Positions 14,487 to 23,775 of a stretch of 64,000 bases of DNA are shown one piece after another. Numbering within the stretch: position 1 is the first letter of the stretch; every line of letters begins with the position of its first letter. The notes beneath the pieces are model-generated. The model ran no database searches, was not told the origin of the DNA, and was given only the letters and a program-made list of their open reading frames with translations. The translations under genes and the position numbers were made by a program. Source of the stretch: Porcincola intestinalis (GTDB lineage Bacteria > Bacillota > Clostridia > Lachnospirales > Lachnospiraceae); NCBI RefSeq assembly GCF_009696445.1, contig NZ_VULZ01000001.1, positions 186,001 through 250,000 of the forward strand, given 5' to 3'.

Positions 14487-15611
14487 TCATGCGAATGTCA
14501 GGTTGTTCTGGGAAAGGACCGGAGCCGTCTTGTGTGTGTAAGTGGCATTCGTCGTCCCTCCGTTCAGAGTGAGGCCCGTGTAGTCATTTACCCCGTTCGT
14601 CGTCATGATGAGGGAGCCGATCGTGTTGATCAGGATCGACCGCTCCTTTGTCCCCGGAATATCTTCCGCTGTCAGCGCGAGGTTCTTGAGATATGCGACG
14701 ATCTTTTCTGTGATCTTCGCCTTGACCACTGAGGAATCCGAACCACTCACAAGCGTGACGGTCCCGCCGATCGTGACAGGGAATTCCTCGACAGCGACTG
14801 CGTAAAATGTGCAGCCGATCGGCGCGAGGCCTTCGCCTTCCCCGTTCGCTCCCGGGTCGATCGTGTCCTGTACTGCTTTGATCACGCTGTCAGCCGGCTT
14901 CCCGCCTGTGACGGATGTGATATACCCTGTGACAGTTCCTGGGCCTTCCTGAAGCGGGTAGATCTCAGCCCTGCCCACTCCGTCGATCTCCTTGCACCAT
15001 TTGAGGAACTGAGCCGCATTGCCGGCCTCCACGTCTGCGCCTACACCGGACAGCATGCGTGCCCTGGCTGAGTCATCATCCTCGATATCAGCCGCCGCGA
15101 CGACAAGATCTCCCAGCGTGCAGTTCTCAAGGTCGTCGATATCATCATCCGGGATGACCGCCGTGCCGGAGGCGAAGTTATTCATGTCTGTGCCTGTATC
15201 GACTGACTGGATCAGCCAGCAGTTCTCTTCGGAGCTTTCCTTTGAGAGGACGGTGAACTCCGTCTCGTCCACGATCATCGTGGCGCCTATCTCGGGCTCA
15301 GCACCTACGAAATAACATTTGTAGGTTGCCGGCGTGGCCTCCTCCGGGTCTCTTGCCATGCCTGCCTGTTTCAGGTACTCGTCAAGGACGTCGCCTGTGC
15401 AGGTAAAGATGGAGAGGATATCTCTGATCTCGGTAAGGGCATCGAAGAACTCAGCTGTCCTCGCGATGTGGCCGGCAGCCGCGTCCCGGTAAATGCTCCC
15501 CTGCCGGGTGTCCACATTCAGCGCCGTTCCCATGTTTATCGCCTCTTCGGTGAGGCTCTCCTCTGTGATATCGTCAAGATTCAGATCTTCTACATTTCGG
15601 ATCGTAGCCAT
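14487..15611 (-). CDS. Baseplate J/gp47 family protein (XkdT-like)
   Basis: 374 residues. The N-terminal TALNVDTRQGSIYRDAAAGHIARTAEF and the central AGNAAQFLKWCKEIDGVGRAEIYP are diagnostic for baseplate J proteins. They form the wedge that links the hub to the sheath and fibres. The length fits the family and the gene order (gp25-like, J, gpI-like) is standard. Confidence 0.92.
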   Translation of the reverse strand: MATIRNVEDLNLDDITEESLTEEAINMGTALNVDTRQGSIYRDAAAGHIARTAEFFDALTEIRDILSIFTCTGDVLDEYLKQAGMARDPEEATPATYKCYFVGAEPEIGATMIVDETEFTVLSKESSEENCWLIQSVDTGTDMNNFASGTAVIPDDDIDDLENCTLGDLVVAAADIEDDDSARARMLSGVGADVEAGNAAQFLKWCKEIDGVGRAEIYPLQEGPGTVTGYITSVTGGKPADSVIKAVQDTIDPGANGEGEGLAPIGCTFYAVAVEEFPVTIGGTVTLVSGSDSSVVKAKITEKIVAYLKNLALTAEDIPGTKERSILINTIGSLIMTTNGVNDYTGLTLNGGTTNATYTHKTAPVLSQNNLTFA

Positions 15612-15620
15612 GTTTCTGCT

Positions 15621-16190
15621 TTACACCTCGCTTTCAATGGGCATGTCCCCGTAAATGGTCTCTGCCGTAAAAGACATGATCACTCCGTCGCTGTCGGACT
15701 TCTCCCACTGGAAATCCTTGATTCCTTTGATGCGGTCGTCCTGGGAAAGGGCTTCTTCTACCATGGCCGGCACATCCGTGTTGAGATACTGCTCTGAAAG
15801 GGAGGAGTTGTAGATCCTGTTCATCAGGTCGCAGCCGTAATCGTCATCGTAGATGTAGTTCGCATAGCGGACCGTCGACAGGGCTTTCCAGATCGCCTGT
15901 ATGACCGCGTCCTTGTCATCGACGAATCCTTTTATGCGGTGATGGACGAGATCAATTCCGTATGTCCTCGATATAGCGCCTTCTTCGATGTTCTCCGGGT
16001 CGAATCCGAAGTCTACAGACTCCATATCCCCGTCGTAATCTTCGTCGTCATCGTCATCTTCCACGACTTCCTCTTCTTCAGAATCGGTCTCGGTATCTGT
16101 CTCGATCGTATCGTCTGGATAAACGTAGCCGCCTGAAACGCCTGCTGATGCGTCTATAGTGGTCTCATCAGCCGTGTATTCATCTGCCAT
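15621..16190 (-). CDS. Baseplate wedge protein, DUF2634/XkdS (gp25-like)
   Basis: 189 residues. The C-terminal 110 residues are a gp25-like lysozyme-fold domain of the DUF2634 type (YGIDLVHHRIKGFVDDKDAVIQA, RYANYIYDDDYGCDLMNRI). The first 65 residues are an unusually acidic, low-complexity extension (runs of E and D, many T). XkdS-like proteins connect the baseplate hub to J. Confidence 0.88.
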   Translation of the reverse strand: MADEYTADETTIDASAGVSGGYVYPDDTIETDTETDSEEEEVVEDDDDDEDYDGDMESVDFGFDPENIEEGAISRTYGIDLVHHRIKGFVDDKDAVIQAIWKALSTVRYANYIYDDDYGCDLMNRIYNSSLSEQYLNTDVPAMVEEALSQDDRIKGIKDFQWEKSDSDGVIMSFTAETIYGDMPIESEV

Positions 16191-16227
16191 ATCTGTCTTT
16201 CACCTCCTCCTCTTTCAGCAATTACAC

Positions 16228-16320
16228 CTTACTTCCTGCATGAAAGTAAGGGCTATTCTCTGGTATACCACTTACTCAAAGGAGTAAGAGTAATGGGTTT
16301 CTGTCGAATTACCCATTACT
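16228..16320. other. Array of three related hairpins between baseplate genes
   Basis: Three adjacent perfect dyads share the TTACT/AGTAA core: CTTACTT/AAGTAAG (16228-16250), CTTACTC-AAAG-GAGTAAG (16271-16288) and AGTAATGGGT/ACCCATTACT (16289-16320). A 10-bp palindrome TGGTATACCA lies at 16261-16270. The last stem covers the stop codon of the DUF2577 gene. Such arrays can protect upstream mRNA or be binding or processing sites. There is no T-run, so termination is unlikely. Confidence 0.6.
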
Positions 16321-16564
16321 CCGCGTCCAGAACGTAATAGGTATTGGTGTCCTGGATGGACAAAGCGTAGAAATAAGCTCCAATGGTCAGCTGGCTCCTG
16401 AGCCTCGAAGGGACAATCAGGGATTCATCGGTGACGTGAATCGGAGCGTCCCCGGACGTGACCATCTCGAGCGGCTTTACGCTGACTACCTTCATGGAGT
16501 AGATATCCGGCATCAGATTCCGCGCTTCCCGCAGGATCATGGACCGGATCGAGTTTTCTGCCAT
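16316..16564 (-). CDS. DUF2577/XkdR-like baseplate protein
   Basis: An 82-residue protein that ends in YYVLDAE. The text (NLMPDIYSMKVVSVKPLEM, then VPSRLRSQLTIGAYF) is that of XkdR/DUF2577 family members, small beta-barrel proteins of the contractile tail hub. It is encoded between XkdQ and XkdS homologues, exactly as in PBSX. Confidence 0.85.
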   Translation of the reverse strand: MAENSIRSMILREARNLMPDIYSMKVVSVKPLEMVTSGDAPIHVTDESLIVPSRLRSQLTIGAYFYALSIQDTNTYYVLDAE

Positions 16565-16597
16565 ATCGCATCATCCCTTCTTCATAGTCTCATCCGA

Positions 16598-17599
16598 TCA
16601 GCCGGCATCACTGTTCGAAGCCGCATATTTCAGTGTCAACTGCATGGTGTAGCTTCCGTTCTGCCAGGTATGCGTATCCGAGTCGATATAGAGGACCTTG
16701 TTGACATCAAGCTGCGGAGCCTTTACACAGATCGCCTTGCCTGATATCGCTCTGGTATCTCCTAATCCGCTCCAGCTCATCGTGGTGGACATAGTCGATT
16801 TGTCCTTCTTCCATGTTTCTGCCTTCTTCTTCAGCTCGCTCTTCTTGATCTTCTTGTCGACAGACTCGACATCCTGCATCATGCCGATCTTATTCTCAAG
16901 TGGCTTATTGATCACCGTCTTCTTGACCTTCGTGGTGGTCTTTTTCTTCTTCGTTGTGGAAGAATACAGCTTCAATCTGGTGTAGGTATCCTCGATGGAC
17001 CGGGTCTGCGAATAGGTCGTTGTGTTCGTATCCGGGTCCACGATGATCATGTTGTTGCTTTCAGTACGCTTTTTCAGGTACAGTTCGCCCTTAATCGATG
17101 TCACATAGTAGCGTTTGCCGGTCGAGGAATATGTCTGGGACAGCGCGTCCTGGATGACGTCCCAGAAGGTCGTTCCCTTCTTGGTCAGTTCTTTGATCTT
17201 GAATTTCGTGTTCACAGCTCCGCCGACCTTCAGATTCGCCTTCTTGCACACCGCTTTGAAGATCTGCGTCGCTGTCTTCTTCTTAAATGTGAAGGAGCCT
17301 TTGTTCTTGGTCAGATACATGGCATTGTCCATCGCATGGATCTCGACCGTCCTGCTTGAGCTCCGGTTGTCAGAGACAACGATCCCACGGAAGAACTCAG
17401 CCCCGTCTACCAGAAATGTGCAGATCAATCCGTCACTCGGATCGGTATCTACCGACCCGAGCTGTTCGGAATCAAGCAGCGTTACCTTCAGGTCCCTCGG
17501 TGCCTTCCCCCTCGCTCCGGAAGAGACCGCCTTCACGATCATGTCAGAGACATCATAGAATTTCGGCTTCCTCCCGATGAGAAACTGCAGATTGTTCAT
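16598..17599 (-). CDS. Baseplate hub protein, XkdQ/YqbQ-like
   Basis: A 333-residue homologue of XkdQ/gpD-like hub proteins: DLKVTLLDSEQLGSVDTDPSDG in the N-terminal domain, ATQIFKAVCKKANLKVGG and the SKQ-like FWDVIQDALSQTYSSTGK block in the centre. A lysine-rich linker (TTKKKKTTTKVKKT) precedes a conserved C-terminal beta domain. These proteins form the ring on which the puncturing device sits. Confidence 0.85.
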   Translation of the reverse strand: MNNLQFLIGRKPKFYDVSDMIVKAVSSGARGKAPRDLKVTLLDSEQLGSVDTDPSDGLICTFLVDGAEFFRGIVVSDNRSSSRTVEIHAMDNAMYLTKNKGSFTFKKKTATQIFKAVCKKANLKVGGAVNTKFKIKELTKKGTTFWDVIQDALSQTYSSTGKRYYVTSIKGELYLKKRTESNNMIIVDPDTNTTTYSQTRSIEDTYTRLKLYSSTTKKKKTTTKVKKTVINKPLENKIGMMQDVESVDKKIKKSELKKKAETWKKDKSTMSTTMSWSGLGDTRAISGKAICVKAPQLDVNKVLYIDSDTHTWQNGSYTMQLTLKYAASNSDAG

Positions 17600-17636
17600 T
17601 TTTCTCCTTCAGTTCCTCCTTTCGCAATGGTTATGG

Positions 17637-18353
17637 TTACGGCATCGTCAGGCTGCCGCCGATCAGCAGACGGTAGGCTCCGTCCCTGATGTATTTCTTC
17701 TTGTTCTTTCCCTTTGCCTTCTTGTACTTCTTGTTCCAGCTGGCCAGGGTACTCTTGTTCTTCGCAATCAGCTTCTTTTTCTGCTTTTTGACATTCTTCT
17801 TGTAGTAGGACTTCGCGATCTTATAGAGTGTGTCTTTCTTCTTGATCGTGTAGGTCGTTACTTCAGAGAAGTTGCCAAGCCGCGTGGTTTCTACATTGAC
17901 CCTCCCATTGACGATTACCTTCAGCGGAACGGTCCGTGCTTCCTTCAGCTCGACTGAATACTGGATGGTGCCAGGGTCCCCGCCTTTCTCCTCCGGAACG
18001 TAGGAGGTGATGTAGGCATAAATGTCTACGTTCTTCACCTTCTTGTTATCACAGTAGACGAAATGGACCGGCAGTTTGCTCTCCATCCGGTCTATCATCT
18101 TCTTGTTGCACTGCAGCGGAGTCGGGAAGTCCTTGTATGCGCAGAAGCTTCCATAAACAGCAGGGAAGAAGCTGCTGAACGAGATCGTCGCAGCTTCCCT
18201 CTTCCCTTTGTGCAGTATCTCCCCGAACGAATCGAGTTTTATCGATGTCGTGATTCCCTTGTACGTCATCTTGATAGATTCCGGATTGACGGGAATCTGG
18301 AAGGCATCGCTGTCATTATTGGCATTCAGCCATATTTCGGCTTTAGTACTCAT
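17637..18353 (-). CDS. LysM-domain tail protein, XkdP/YqbP-like
   Basis: 238 residues from MSTKAEIWLNANNDSD; this start is preferred because the extra upstream codons overlap the tape-measure stop region. The N-terminal half is the XkdP fold and residues about 165-215 contain a LysM-like segment (TYTIKKKDTLYKIAKSYYKK). An extremely basic stretch (KKNVKKQKKKLIAK) follows. It overlaps the end of the tape-measure gene by 11 bases. Confidence 0.85.
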   Translation of the reverse strand: MSTKAEIWLNANNDSDAFQIPVNPESIKMTYKGITTSIKLDSFGEILHKGKREAATISFSSFFPAVYGSFCAYKDFPTPLQCNKKMIDRMESKLPVHFVYCDNKKVKNVDIYAYITSYVPEEKGGDPGTIQYSVELKEARTVPLKVIVNGRVNVETTRLGNFSEVTTYTIKKKDTLYKIAKSYYKKNVKKQKKKLIAKNKSTLASWNKKYKKAKGKNKKKYIRDGAYRLLIGGSLTMP

Positions 18354-21300
18354 AAGCCAGCATTCCCTCCTCTGCGTCTTCGGTCGATACAATGTTAAGC
18401 AGCACCGGCCTCAGGTTGTCCTGCAGGATCTCGACAACCTGCTCCTTGGACATTCCGGATGCCCGGATGGAGCCGTTGCCGTTGATATTGATATTGATGT
18501 CCTTGGAAGAGCTCGTCCCGCTCGATCCGCTTCCGGATCCGAGATAAGAAGCCATGTCCGGAGCAACCTTGTCACTTCCGGAACCGCTTCCCAGGATACT
18601 GCTTGCCGCCTCCATCAGCATCTCGGCGCTGTCTGCGCTTCCGTTGTCCGGGATGATCCACTCAGGACCAGCCTCGGCAACGATACCAACATGCGGTTCT
18701 GTGAAGTAGCCGCCTTCCTTATGCGCTGTAATAGTGAAGCTTCCTCCGGATGCCCCACTGAGGGTGATCGTCTTGGAAGCATTCGTAATACCCCAGGACA
18801 TGTTGACCGTCGCATGAGCGCCTACGCTGATAGAATTCGAAAACTGGCTCTGAAGGTCGCTCACTACTTGTGAGTACACATCCGCCGCGTTGTTCGTCTG
18901 GCTGACGGTCACGTTCGTGCTTCCGGTCGTGGATGTCGGTGTATCAAGTGCAGCCTGCACCTGGTCGTGTGTCTCCTGGGCCGCGTCTGCAGCATTCGTT
19001 ACATTCGTCGTGGTCGTGACATTGTTCGTGGTTGTTGTGTTGACGGTCGTATCACCGCCAGCGGATCCAGCCGCTGAGGTTGAGGCGCTCTGAACTGCTC
19101 CACCGACTCCGCTCGTATCTACCTGAGCTTCGACGGTATATTTCTGTTCGACCGGTACCGGATTGCTTTCGCTGGCCTGCTGTGCGGCCTCACCGGCCTC
19201 TGTTGTAGCGTCCTGAACTGCCTTACCGGCCTTGGATGTGTCTACGGTAGGATCAACGACATATTCTTCAGGGATGTTTACAGTCTGTCCAACATCAAGG
19301 TTGGTAGCCTGATCATTAGTCCATCCGTTTGCTTCAAGGATCTTCTGTGTAAGTTCTGCCTGCGACAGTCCTCCACCTCCGCCTGCCTCGATGACTTTTC
19401 CGGCGATAGACCACACCGTATTGACGTCTGCGTCAAGTGTGTAGGTTACTCCCATCTCTCCGGTTGCTGTCGTCGCGGTCGATCCCTGCGTCAGGCCGTC
19501 GAGGTTGAGGTATTTGGCTGCATCTGCGGCAGTCTGAGGGCTTCCGTCCTGGACGCCCTTCCAGAAATCATTTCCGAGTGTGATTCCGTATTTGGAAAGC
19601 TCCTCGGATACAGCATTCCAGTCGACGTCACCGCTGATGCCCTGCATCATGGTGTCGTAGAAGTTGGAGTAGTCTTCTGTTGAGGTGGTCGTCATCGACC
19701 GGTTGATAGCGTCTCTGAACTCCTGCGGAATAACCGCGCCTGCCTTGTCGATCTGATCAAGGAATTCCTGCGACTTTCCTGCCTCGAACAGCTGGTTGGC
19801 CATGTACTGGTAACCGGCATTCGTATCGCCGGCAGCCGCTCCGACCTCGATCGCCTTGTTGTAGGAATCCATATAGGCCTGCGGGACAGCCTCCCCGGCT
19901 TCCCTTGCCTTGTCAATGGTCTCCTGCATGGTCTCCACATTCGGAGCCATCTGCTTATAACGATCAGCGAGTGCTCCGGAAGTTGACCTGTCGAGGTTCC
20001 AGTTCATGGTTCCTCCGACGTCCTCAGCAACGCTGAATGCATCTCCTCCGCTCTGAGCGGTTTCCATGATCTGGTTGAGTCGTTTCTGCGCCTCACCCTC
20101 CATGTCTGCCTTGCCTACTTCCTTTCCGTAAGCATCGGACAGTGACTGGTTCATCCAGTCCTGCGCGAGCTGCTGTGAAGTCATCTGGCGCTGATTTCTT
20201 GCCTTCGCGACAATGTCTGTGATGTCCTGCTTCGTGAAGTTGGTGCCTTCGAACACTCCGTTCTTGTCCATGTGCCCGAGTGCAGCTTCCCGCTCAAAGT
20301 AGGACAAGATGCTCTTCTCAGACTCAGCTCCGGCCTTGTCGTAATCCTTCTGGTACTTGTCCATCTCGTCCACGACCTTGGACCAGGAATCCTTGTCGAG
20401 GGCCGCTCCGGAGTACTCGATTCCGAGGTAGTCAAGATTCGACTTCATCTGAGCCTGCTGAAGGCCTGCATTGAACTGTGCCAGCTTTGCCTGTGCGATT
20501 GACAGGGCAGCATTGATATCGACGTCCTGCAGACCGTTGTCGATTGCATCCTGAGCGATTCCCTTGATAGCGGTGGACAGTCCGTCCATCGTTCCAAGAT
20601 CTTCCTGCGTCCAGCTGTCAACAGCTGTGACCAGGGTCGTACCGGTCTCGCCGCCGATGAGGGACCCGATCTGCTCTTCGATTCCCTGTGCCTGAGTAAT
20701 TACGGACTGCTTTGTGTTCTCAATGAAGGTGTTCACATTATTCATGAATGTGGTCTTGTCATCTTCACTGATACCGCCCTGTATATGGGCTTCCCACTCA
20801 AGAGTCTCATTATCCTTAAGCGCCTGATCCGCGTCACTTTTGAGCTGCCTTGCCTGCTCTACCAGGTCGTTTCCTTCCTGAAGGGTAGTCAGAACATTGA
20901 TCGGATTGTCGACCGAGCTTCCGGGATTCAGGATCGAGATTGCCGCCTGCTTCGCTTCCTCTGCAGAAAGGGCAATGTCTCCGAAGTGTGTATCAAGATT
21001 GTTCTCGACCTGCTTCTGGTTATACTTATCCACCGCGATTCCAATCGCTGTGAGTCCGGCTGCCGTAGCAGTCAGGCCGGCCGCGACCGGATTTGCAGCC
21101 AGTGTTGTGACCAGTTTCACAATTCCGAGAGAGGACCAGTCCATGCTGGACAGCTTCCATGTTGCGAAAGCCGCCCCGATTCCACCGATCGCAGTCTCTA
21201 TGAAGTCAGGATTGGAGGACGCAAAGTTGATGATCGGCATGATGATCTTGCCAGCTGCGTCCGCGATTCCCTTGATCCCTTTGAGGATCCCAGGAAGAAG

Positions 21301-22860
21301 AGGAACCATGTTGCCGATTGTCTTTCCAACATCCGAGAAGAAGGTCACGATCGGCTCCTTGATGGAATCGATGTTGTCCCCTATGAATCCGGCCACTTCC
21401 GAAATACCGCCCTTCAGTGCTTCGCCGGCACTGAGGCGAATATCCTCGAACTGGGCCTTCATCTTATTTGTCTTGTACTCCATCGTGTCAGCCATCTTGC
21501 TGTACGCGGTATCGGTCGCTCCTGCAGAATCCTGCATGGCCGCGATATCATCCTTGAACAGCTGAGCGTGGTCTCCGGAAAGGGAAAGCACTGCGTTGCC
21601 GGCCTCGACCGAGGAGAACAGCTCATTGACTCCGACTCCGGTCTTCTTAGCTTCGTCTTCCATGATGCTGAAAGCATCAGAAAGATTATGCCCGGATGAG
21701 ATGAAGTCACGGAATCCCTGCCCTGACAGCTCTTTGAATTTCTTACCTGTCTCGGTCCCGGAATCGGACAGTTCAACGATTGCCTGACGGAGCTGTGTGG
21801 TTGCTACCGACGTCGGAACACCCTGTGCAGTCATGGCTGCCAGTGCGCCGGTTACATCGTCGAAGGAAACGCCAGCGCCTACTGCAGTAGGTACGACGTT
21901 ATACAGTGCACCGCCAAGTTCATCGAATGTAGTTTTACCAAGTTTGACCGCTGTGAACATCTTGTCGGAAGCGTCCATAGCGGAAAGGTTAGCGGTTCCG
22001 TATGCGTTGATGACTGAGGTGATGGCGTCAACAGAAGTCTCCATGTCCGTCACACCACCGGTTGCAGCCTTCTCGGCCGTCCGCAGGAAGTCAAGTACAT
22101 CATCCTTCGGGACCGATGCGGATATCGCCTGGTACATAGCGGAGGTTACGCCCTGGATCTCTGTTCCGGTGTCCTCTGCTATCTGTCTGGCTCCTTCGCC
22201 CAGCTGCTCCATCTCGGCTTTCGATGCATCCGGGAGCAGGGTGGAAACCTCTGCCATGCCGGATTCATAGGTCTTGAAGGTATTCAGGGATTCTTCCCCA
22301 TAGTCCTTGATCTTATCAACGACCATGGCCCCTCCTACCAGCTGGATCACCTTGGAGAGTGTGTCATGGAGCGTATTTGATTTCTGGTTGAGGCTGTCGA
22401 CCTGAGATCCGGCCTCCTGGGCCTGGTTTCCAATCTCTGACAGTCCATTGGCACCGTCTCCGATGCCTTCAACAGCCTCGCCGACGTCCTTCGCGGAGTC
22501 CGTCATGTCATCCATGGAGCTTTTCGCATCATTCATCGACTCAGCGACGGACTGTCCGAAGCTGCTTATCCCGCTTCCGGCACCCGACATAGAGCTCGAT
22601 ACATTGTTTCCAAACTCCTGTGCGGTCCTTGCCGCTTCGCCTACGGACGAGTTGAATGTTCCGAGGGAGGAGGCGGCCTGCCCGACAGAAGATGAGAATT
22701 CAGAAGCAAACCTTCCGACAGACGTACCGGAGAAAGCCTTGTCCACGGCACGCCCTACGCTGTTCATCTGCTTCTCAGCAGAGCTTGCAGCGCGTCCGAT
22801 CGCGGCAAACTTGGAGCTTGCCTGGTCATTTATTCGTATGGTAGCGGTTATATCTGACAT
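18343..22860 (-). CDS. Tape measure protein
   Basis: This is the longest gene of the element (1505 residues), as expected for the protein that sets tail length. It has an N-terminal helical region (IGRAASSAEKQMNSVGRAV), a TP901-type core (ESGMAEVSTLLPDASKAEME, AYGTANLSAMDASDKMF), hydrophobic helices near residues 530-620, and a C-terminal Ser/Gly/Thr-rich tail with a GGYFTEPHVGIVAEAGPEW motif common to tape measures. At about 0.15 nm per residue it would predict a tail of roughly 200 nm. Confidence 0.95.
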   Translation of the reverse strand: MSDITATIRINDQASSKFAAIGRAASSAEKQMNSVGRAVDKAFSGTSVGRFASEFSSSVGQAASSLGTFNSSVGEAARTAQEFGNNVSSSMSGAGSGISSFGQSVAESMNDAKSSMDDMTDSAKDVGEAVEGIGDGANGLSEIGNQAQEAGSQVDSLNQKSNTLHDTLSKVIQLVGGAMVVDKIKDYGEESLNTFKTYESGMAEVSTLLPDASKAEMEQLGEGARQIAEDTGTEIQGVTSAMYQAISASVPKDDVLDFLRTAEKAATGGVTDMETSVDAITSVINAYGTANLSAMDASDKMFTAVKLGKTTFDELGGALYNVVPTAVGAGVSFDDVTGALAAMTAQGVPTSVATTQLRQAIVELSDSGTETGKKFKELSGQGFRDFISSGHNLSDAFSIMEDEAKKTGVGVNELFSSVEAGNAVLSLSGDHAQLFKDDIAAMQDSAGATDTAYSKMADTMEYKTNKMKAQFEDIRLSAGEALKGGISEVAGFIGDNIDSIKEPIVTFFSDVGKTIGNMVPLLPGILKGIKGIADAAGKIIMPIINFASSNPDFIETAIGGIGAAFATWKLSSMDWSSLGIVKLVTTLAANPVAAGLTATAAGLTAIGIAVDKYNQKQVENNLDTHFGDIALSAEEAKQAAISILNPGSSVDNPINVLTTLQEGNDLVEQARQLKSDADQALKDNETLEWEAHIQGGISEDDKTTFMNNVNTFIENTKQSVITQAQGIEEQIGSLIGGETGTTLVTAVDSWTQEDLGTMDGLSTAIKGIAQDAIDNGLQDVDINAALSIAQAKLAQFNAGLQQAQMKSNLDYLGIEYSGAALDKDSWSKVVDEMDKYQKDYDKAGAESEKSILSYFEREAALGHMDKNGVFEGTNFTKQDITDIVAKARNQRQMTSQQLAQDWMNQSLSDAYGKEVGKADMEGEAQKRLNQIMETAQSGGDAFSVAEDVGGTMNWNLDRSTSGALADRYKQMAPNVETMQETIDKAREAGEAVPQAYMDSYNKAIEVGAAAGDTNAGYQYMANQLFEAGKSQEFLDQIDKAGAVIPQEFRDAINRSMTTTSTEDYSNFYDTMMQGISGDVDWNAVSEELSKYGITLGNDFWKGVQDGSPQTAADAAKYLNLDGLTQGSTATTATGEMGVTYTLDADVNTVWSIAGKVIEAGGGGGLSQAELTQKILEANGWTNDQATNLDVGQTVNIPEEYVVDPTVDTSKAGKAVQDATTEAGEAAQQASESNPVPVEQKYTVEAQVDTSGVGGAVQSASTSAAGSAGGDTTVNTTTTNNVTTTTNVTNAADAAQETHDQVQAALDTPTSTTGSTNVTVSQTNNAADVYSQVVSDLQSQFSNSISVGAHATVNMSWGITNASKTITLSGASGGSFTITAHKEGGYFTEPHVGIVAEAGPEWIIPDNGSADSAEMLMEAASSILGSGSGSDKVAPDMASYLGSGSGSSGTSSSKDINININGNGSIRASGMSKEQVVEILQDNLRPVLLNIVSTEDAEEGMLAYEY

Positions 22861-22920
22861 TCAGATGTTCCTCCTCCCATAAGTTACTTGTTGCTAAAAA
22901 TCCAGAAAAATCATGAATCA

Positions 22921-23606
22921 TCATGACCCTGCCGGCTTGAGGAGCCCTTTGGCAATGCGGTCACAGGCTTCGATCGGGTAATCCTTTGATACCTGCTCGG
23001 ATGCGATATAGAACATCCGCTCAGGCTCTCCCATCGATACCCACTCCTTCACTGGTATGTGGTACTTCTGCCACATGATGTGAGCCCACATCCAGTCGAC
23101 CGCGTCGCCCTTGTCCTCCTCTGGTACCCGGCCAAGGATCAGTTTTTTACCTGCTTAATGACCTCGTCTTCCGTCTCCTCGTCTGCGAGACCGCAGGCGA
23201 TCAAAACGCACTTGTTGGCGTAGTCGAAATCTTTACCCCTGAACAGTATATCCGGAAGCTCAGAGTTGAGCTGAACCCCATAGAAGTTGCGGAGCTTCTC
23301 GGAAGTCAGGTCAGGCTGCACGAAGCACTCGACCATGATCTCCCTGCCAGCCTTGTCCGAATCGTACTGCTCGTCGTAGACGATTCGGTTTCCGGATACC
23401 ATCGGGCGATTGGTCCTGTGGTCCTTCACGATCGTCCTCGTCGTGCAGTTCTCGCGGATCTCGGCGATCTTCTCACGGGAAAGTTTTCTCAGGATGAACG
23501 GTATCGGCTTTCCCTTGTCATCCTTGAATGCATCGATCCCGGGAAGGGTGATCGTCTGCTCTTCCTTCAGTTCCGGCTTCATAAAAGCATTCAGGTTAGT
23601 CTCCAT
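22921..23606 (-). CDS. Tail assembly chaperone, frameshifted (G-T type) product
   Basis: The zero-frame product ends 155 codons in at TGA. A -1 shift on A AAA AAC just before that stop opens a further 73 codons (LILGRVPEEDKGDAVDWMWA..., ending KPAGS) that begin in the other frame with no ribosome site of their own. Two overlapping chaperones made by programmed frameshifting directly upstream of the tape measure are a hallmark of long-tailed phages. The fusion is about 228 residues. The extension contains the WMWAHIMWQKYHIP segment, plausible for binding the tape measure. Confidence 0.88.
23139..23606 (-). CDS. Tail assembly chaperone, unshifted form (XkdN-like)
   Basis: The 155-residue zero-frame product starts METNLNAFMKPELKEEQTI and has the XkdN-like block FILRKLSREKIAEIRENCT. 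It ends in the acidic/basic tail EETEDEVIKQVKN at the slippery site. It should be made in excess over the frameshifted form and coat the tape measure during tail assembly. Confidence 0.88.
   Translation of the reverse strand: METNLNAFMKPELKEEQTITLPGIDAFKDDKGKPIPFILRKLSREKIAEIRENCTTRTIVKDHRTNRPMVSGNRIVYDEQYDSDKAGREIMVECFVQPDLTSEKLRNFYGVQLNSELPDILFRGKDFDYANKCVLIACGLADEETEDEVIKQVKN
23142..23148 (-). promoter_or_regulatory. Programmed -1 ribosomal frameshift site A AAA AAC
   Basis: Codons GTA AAA AAC TGA at the end of the chaperone gene contain the canonical X XXY YYZ heptamer in the correct phase, immediately before the stop. Slippage by one base yields the longer chaperone. Confidence 0.88.
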
Positions 23607-23631
23607 ATTGGTTTTCCTCCTTGGCCTTGTT

Positions 23632-23681
23632 CAAAAAGAAATCCCGCATTCAGACCAGTGTGTGGTGGCCTTACTGCGGGA
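23632..23681 (-). terminator. Terminator-like attenuator between tail tube and chaperone genes
   Basis: On the minus strand TCCCGCA (23681-23675) and TGCGGGA (23648-23642) form a stem with an inner GGCC/GGTC region. This is followed by TTTCTTTTT. It lies in a 169-base gap between the abundant tube protein gene and the chaperone gene, so partial termination here would lower chaperone and tape-measure levels. Confidence 0.55.
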
Positions 23682-23775
23682 ATGTAGTGGCTGATTTTAT
23701 GCTTATTGGATGATTCTCCCTCCCACACCCTACAGCCGCAGGATGCAGCCGTAAGGCGGGTCACAAGGAGGATTA

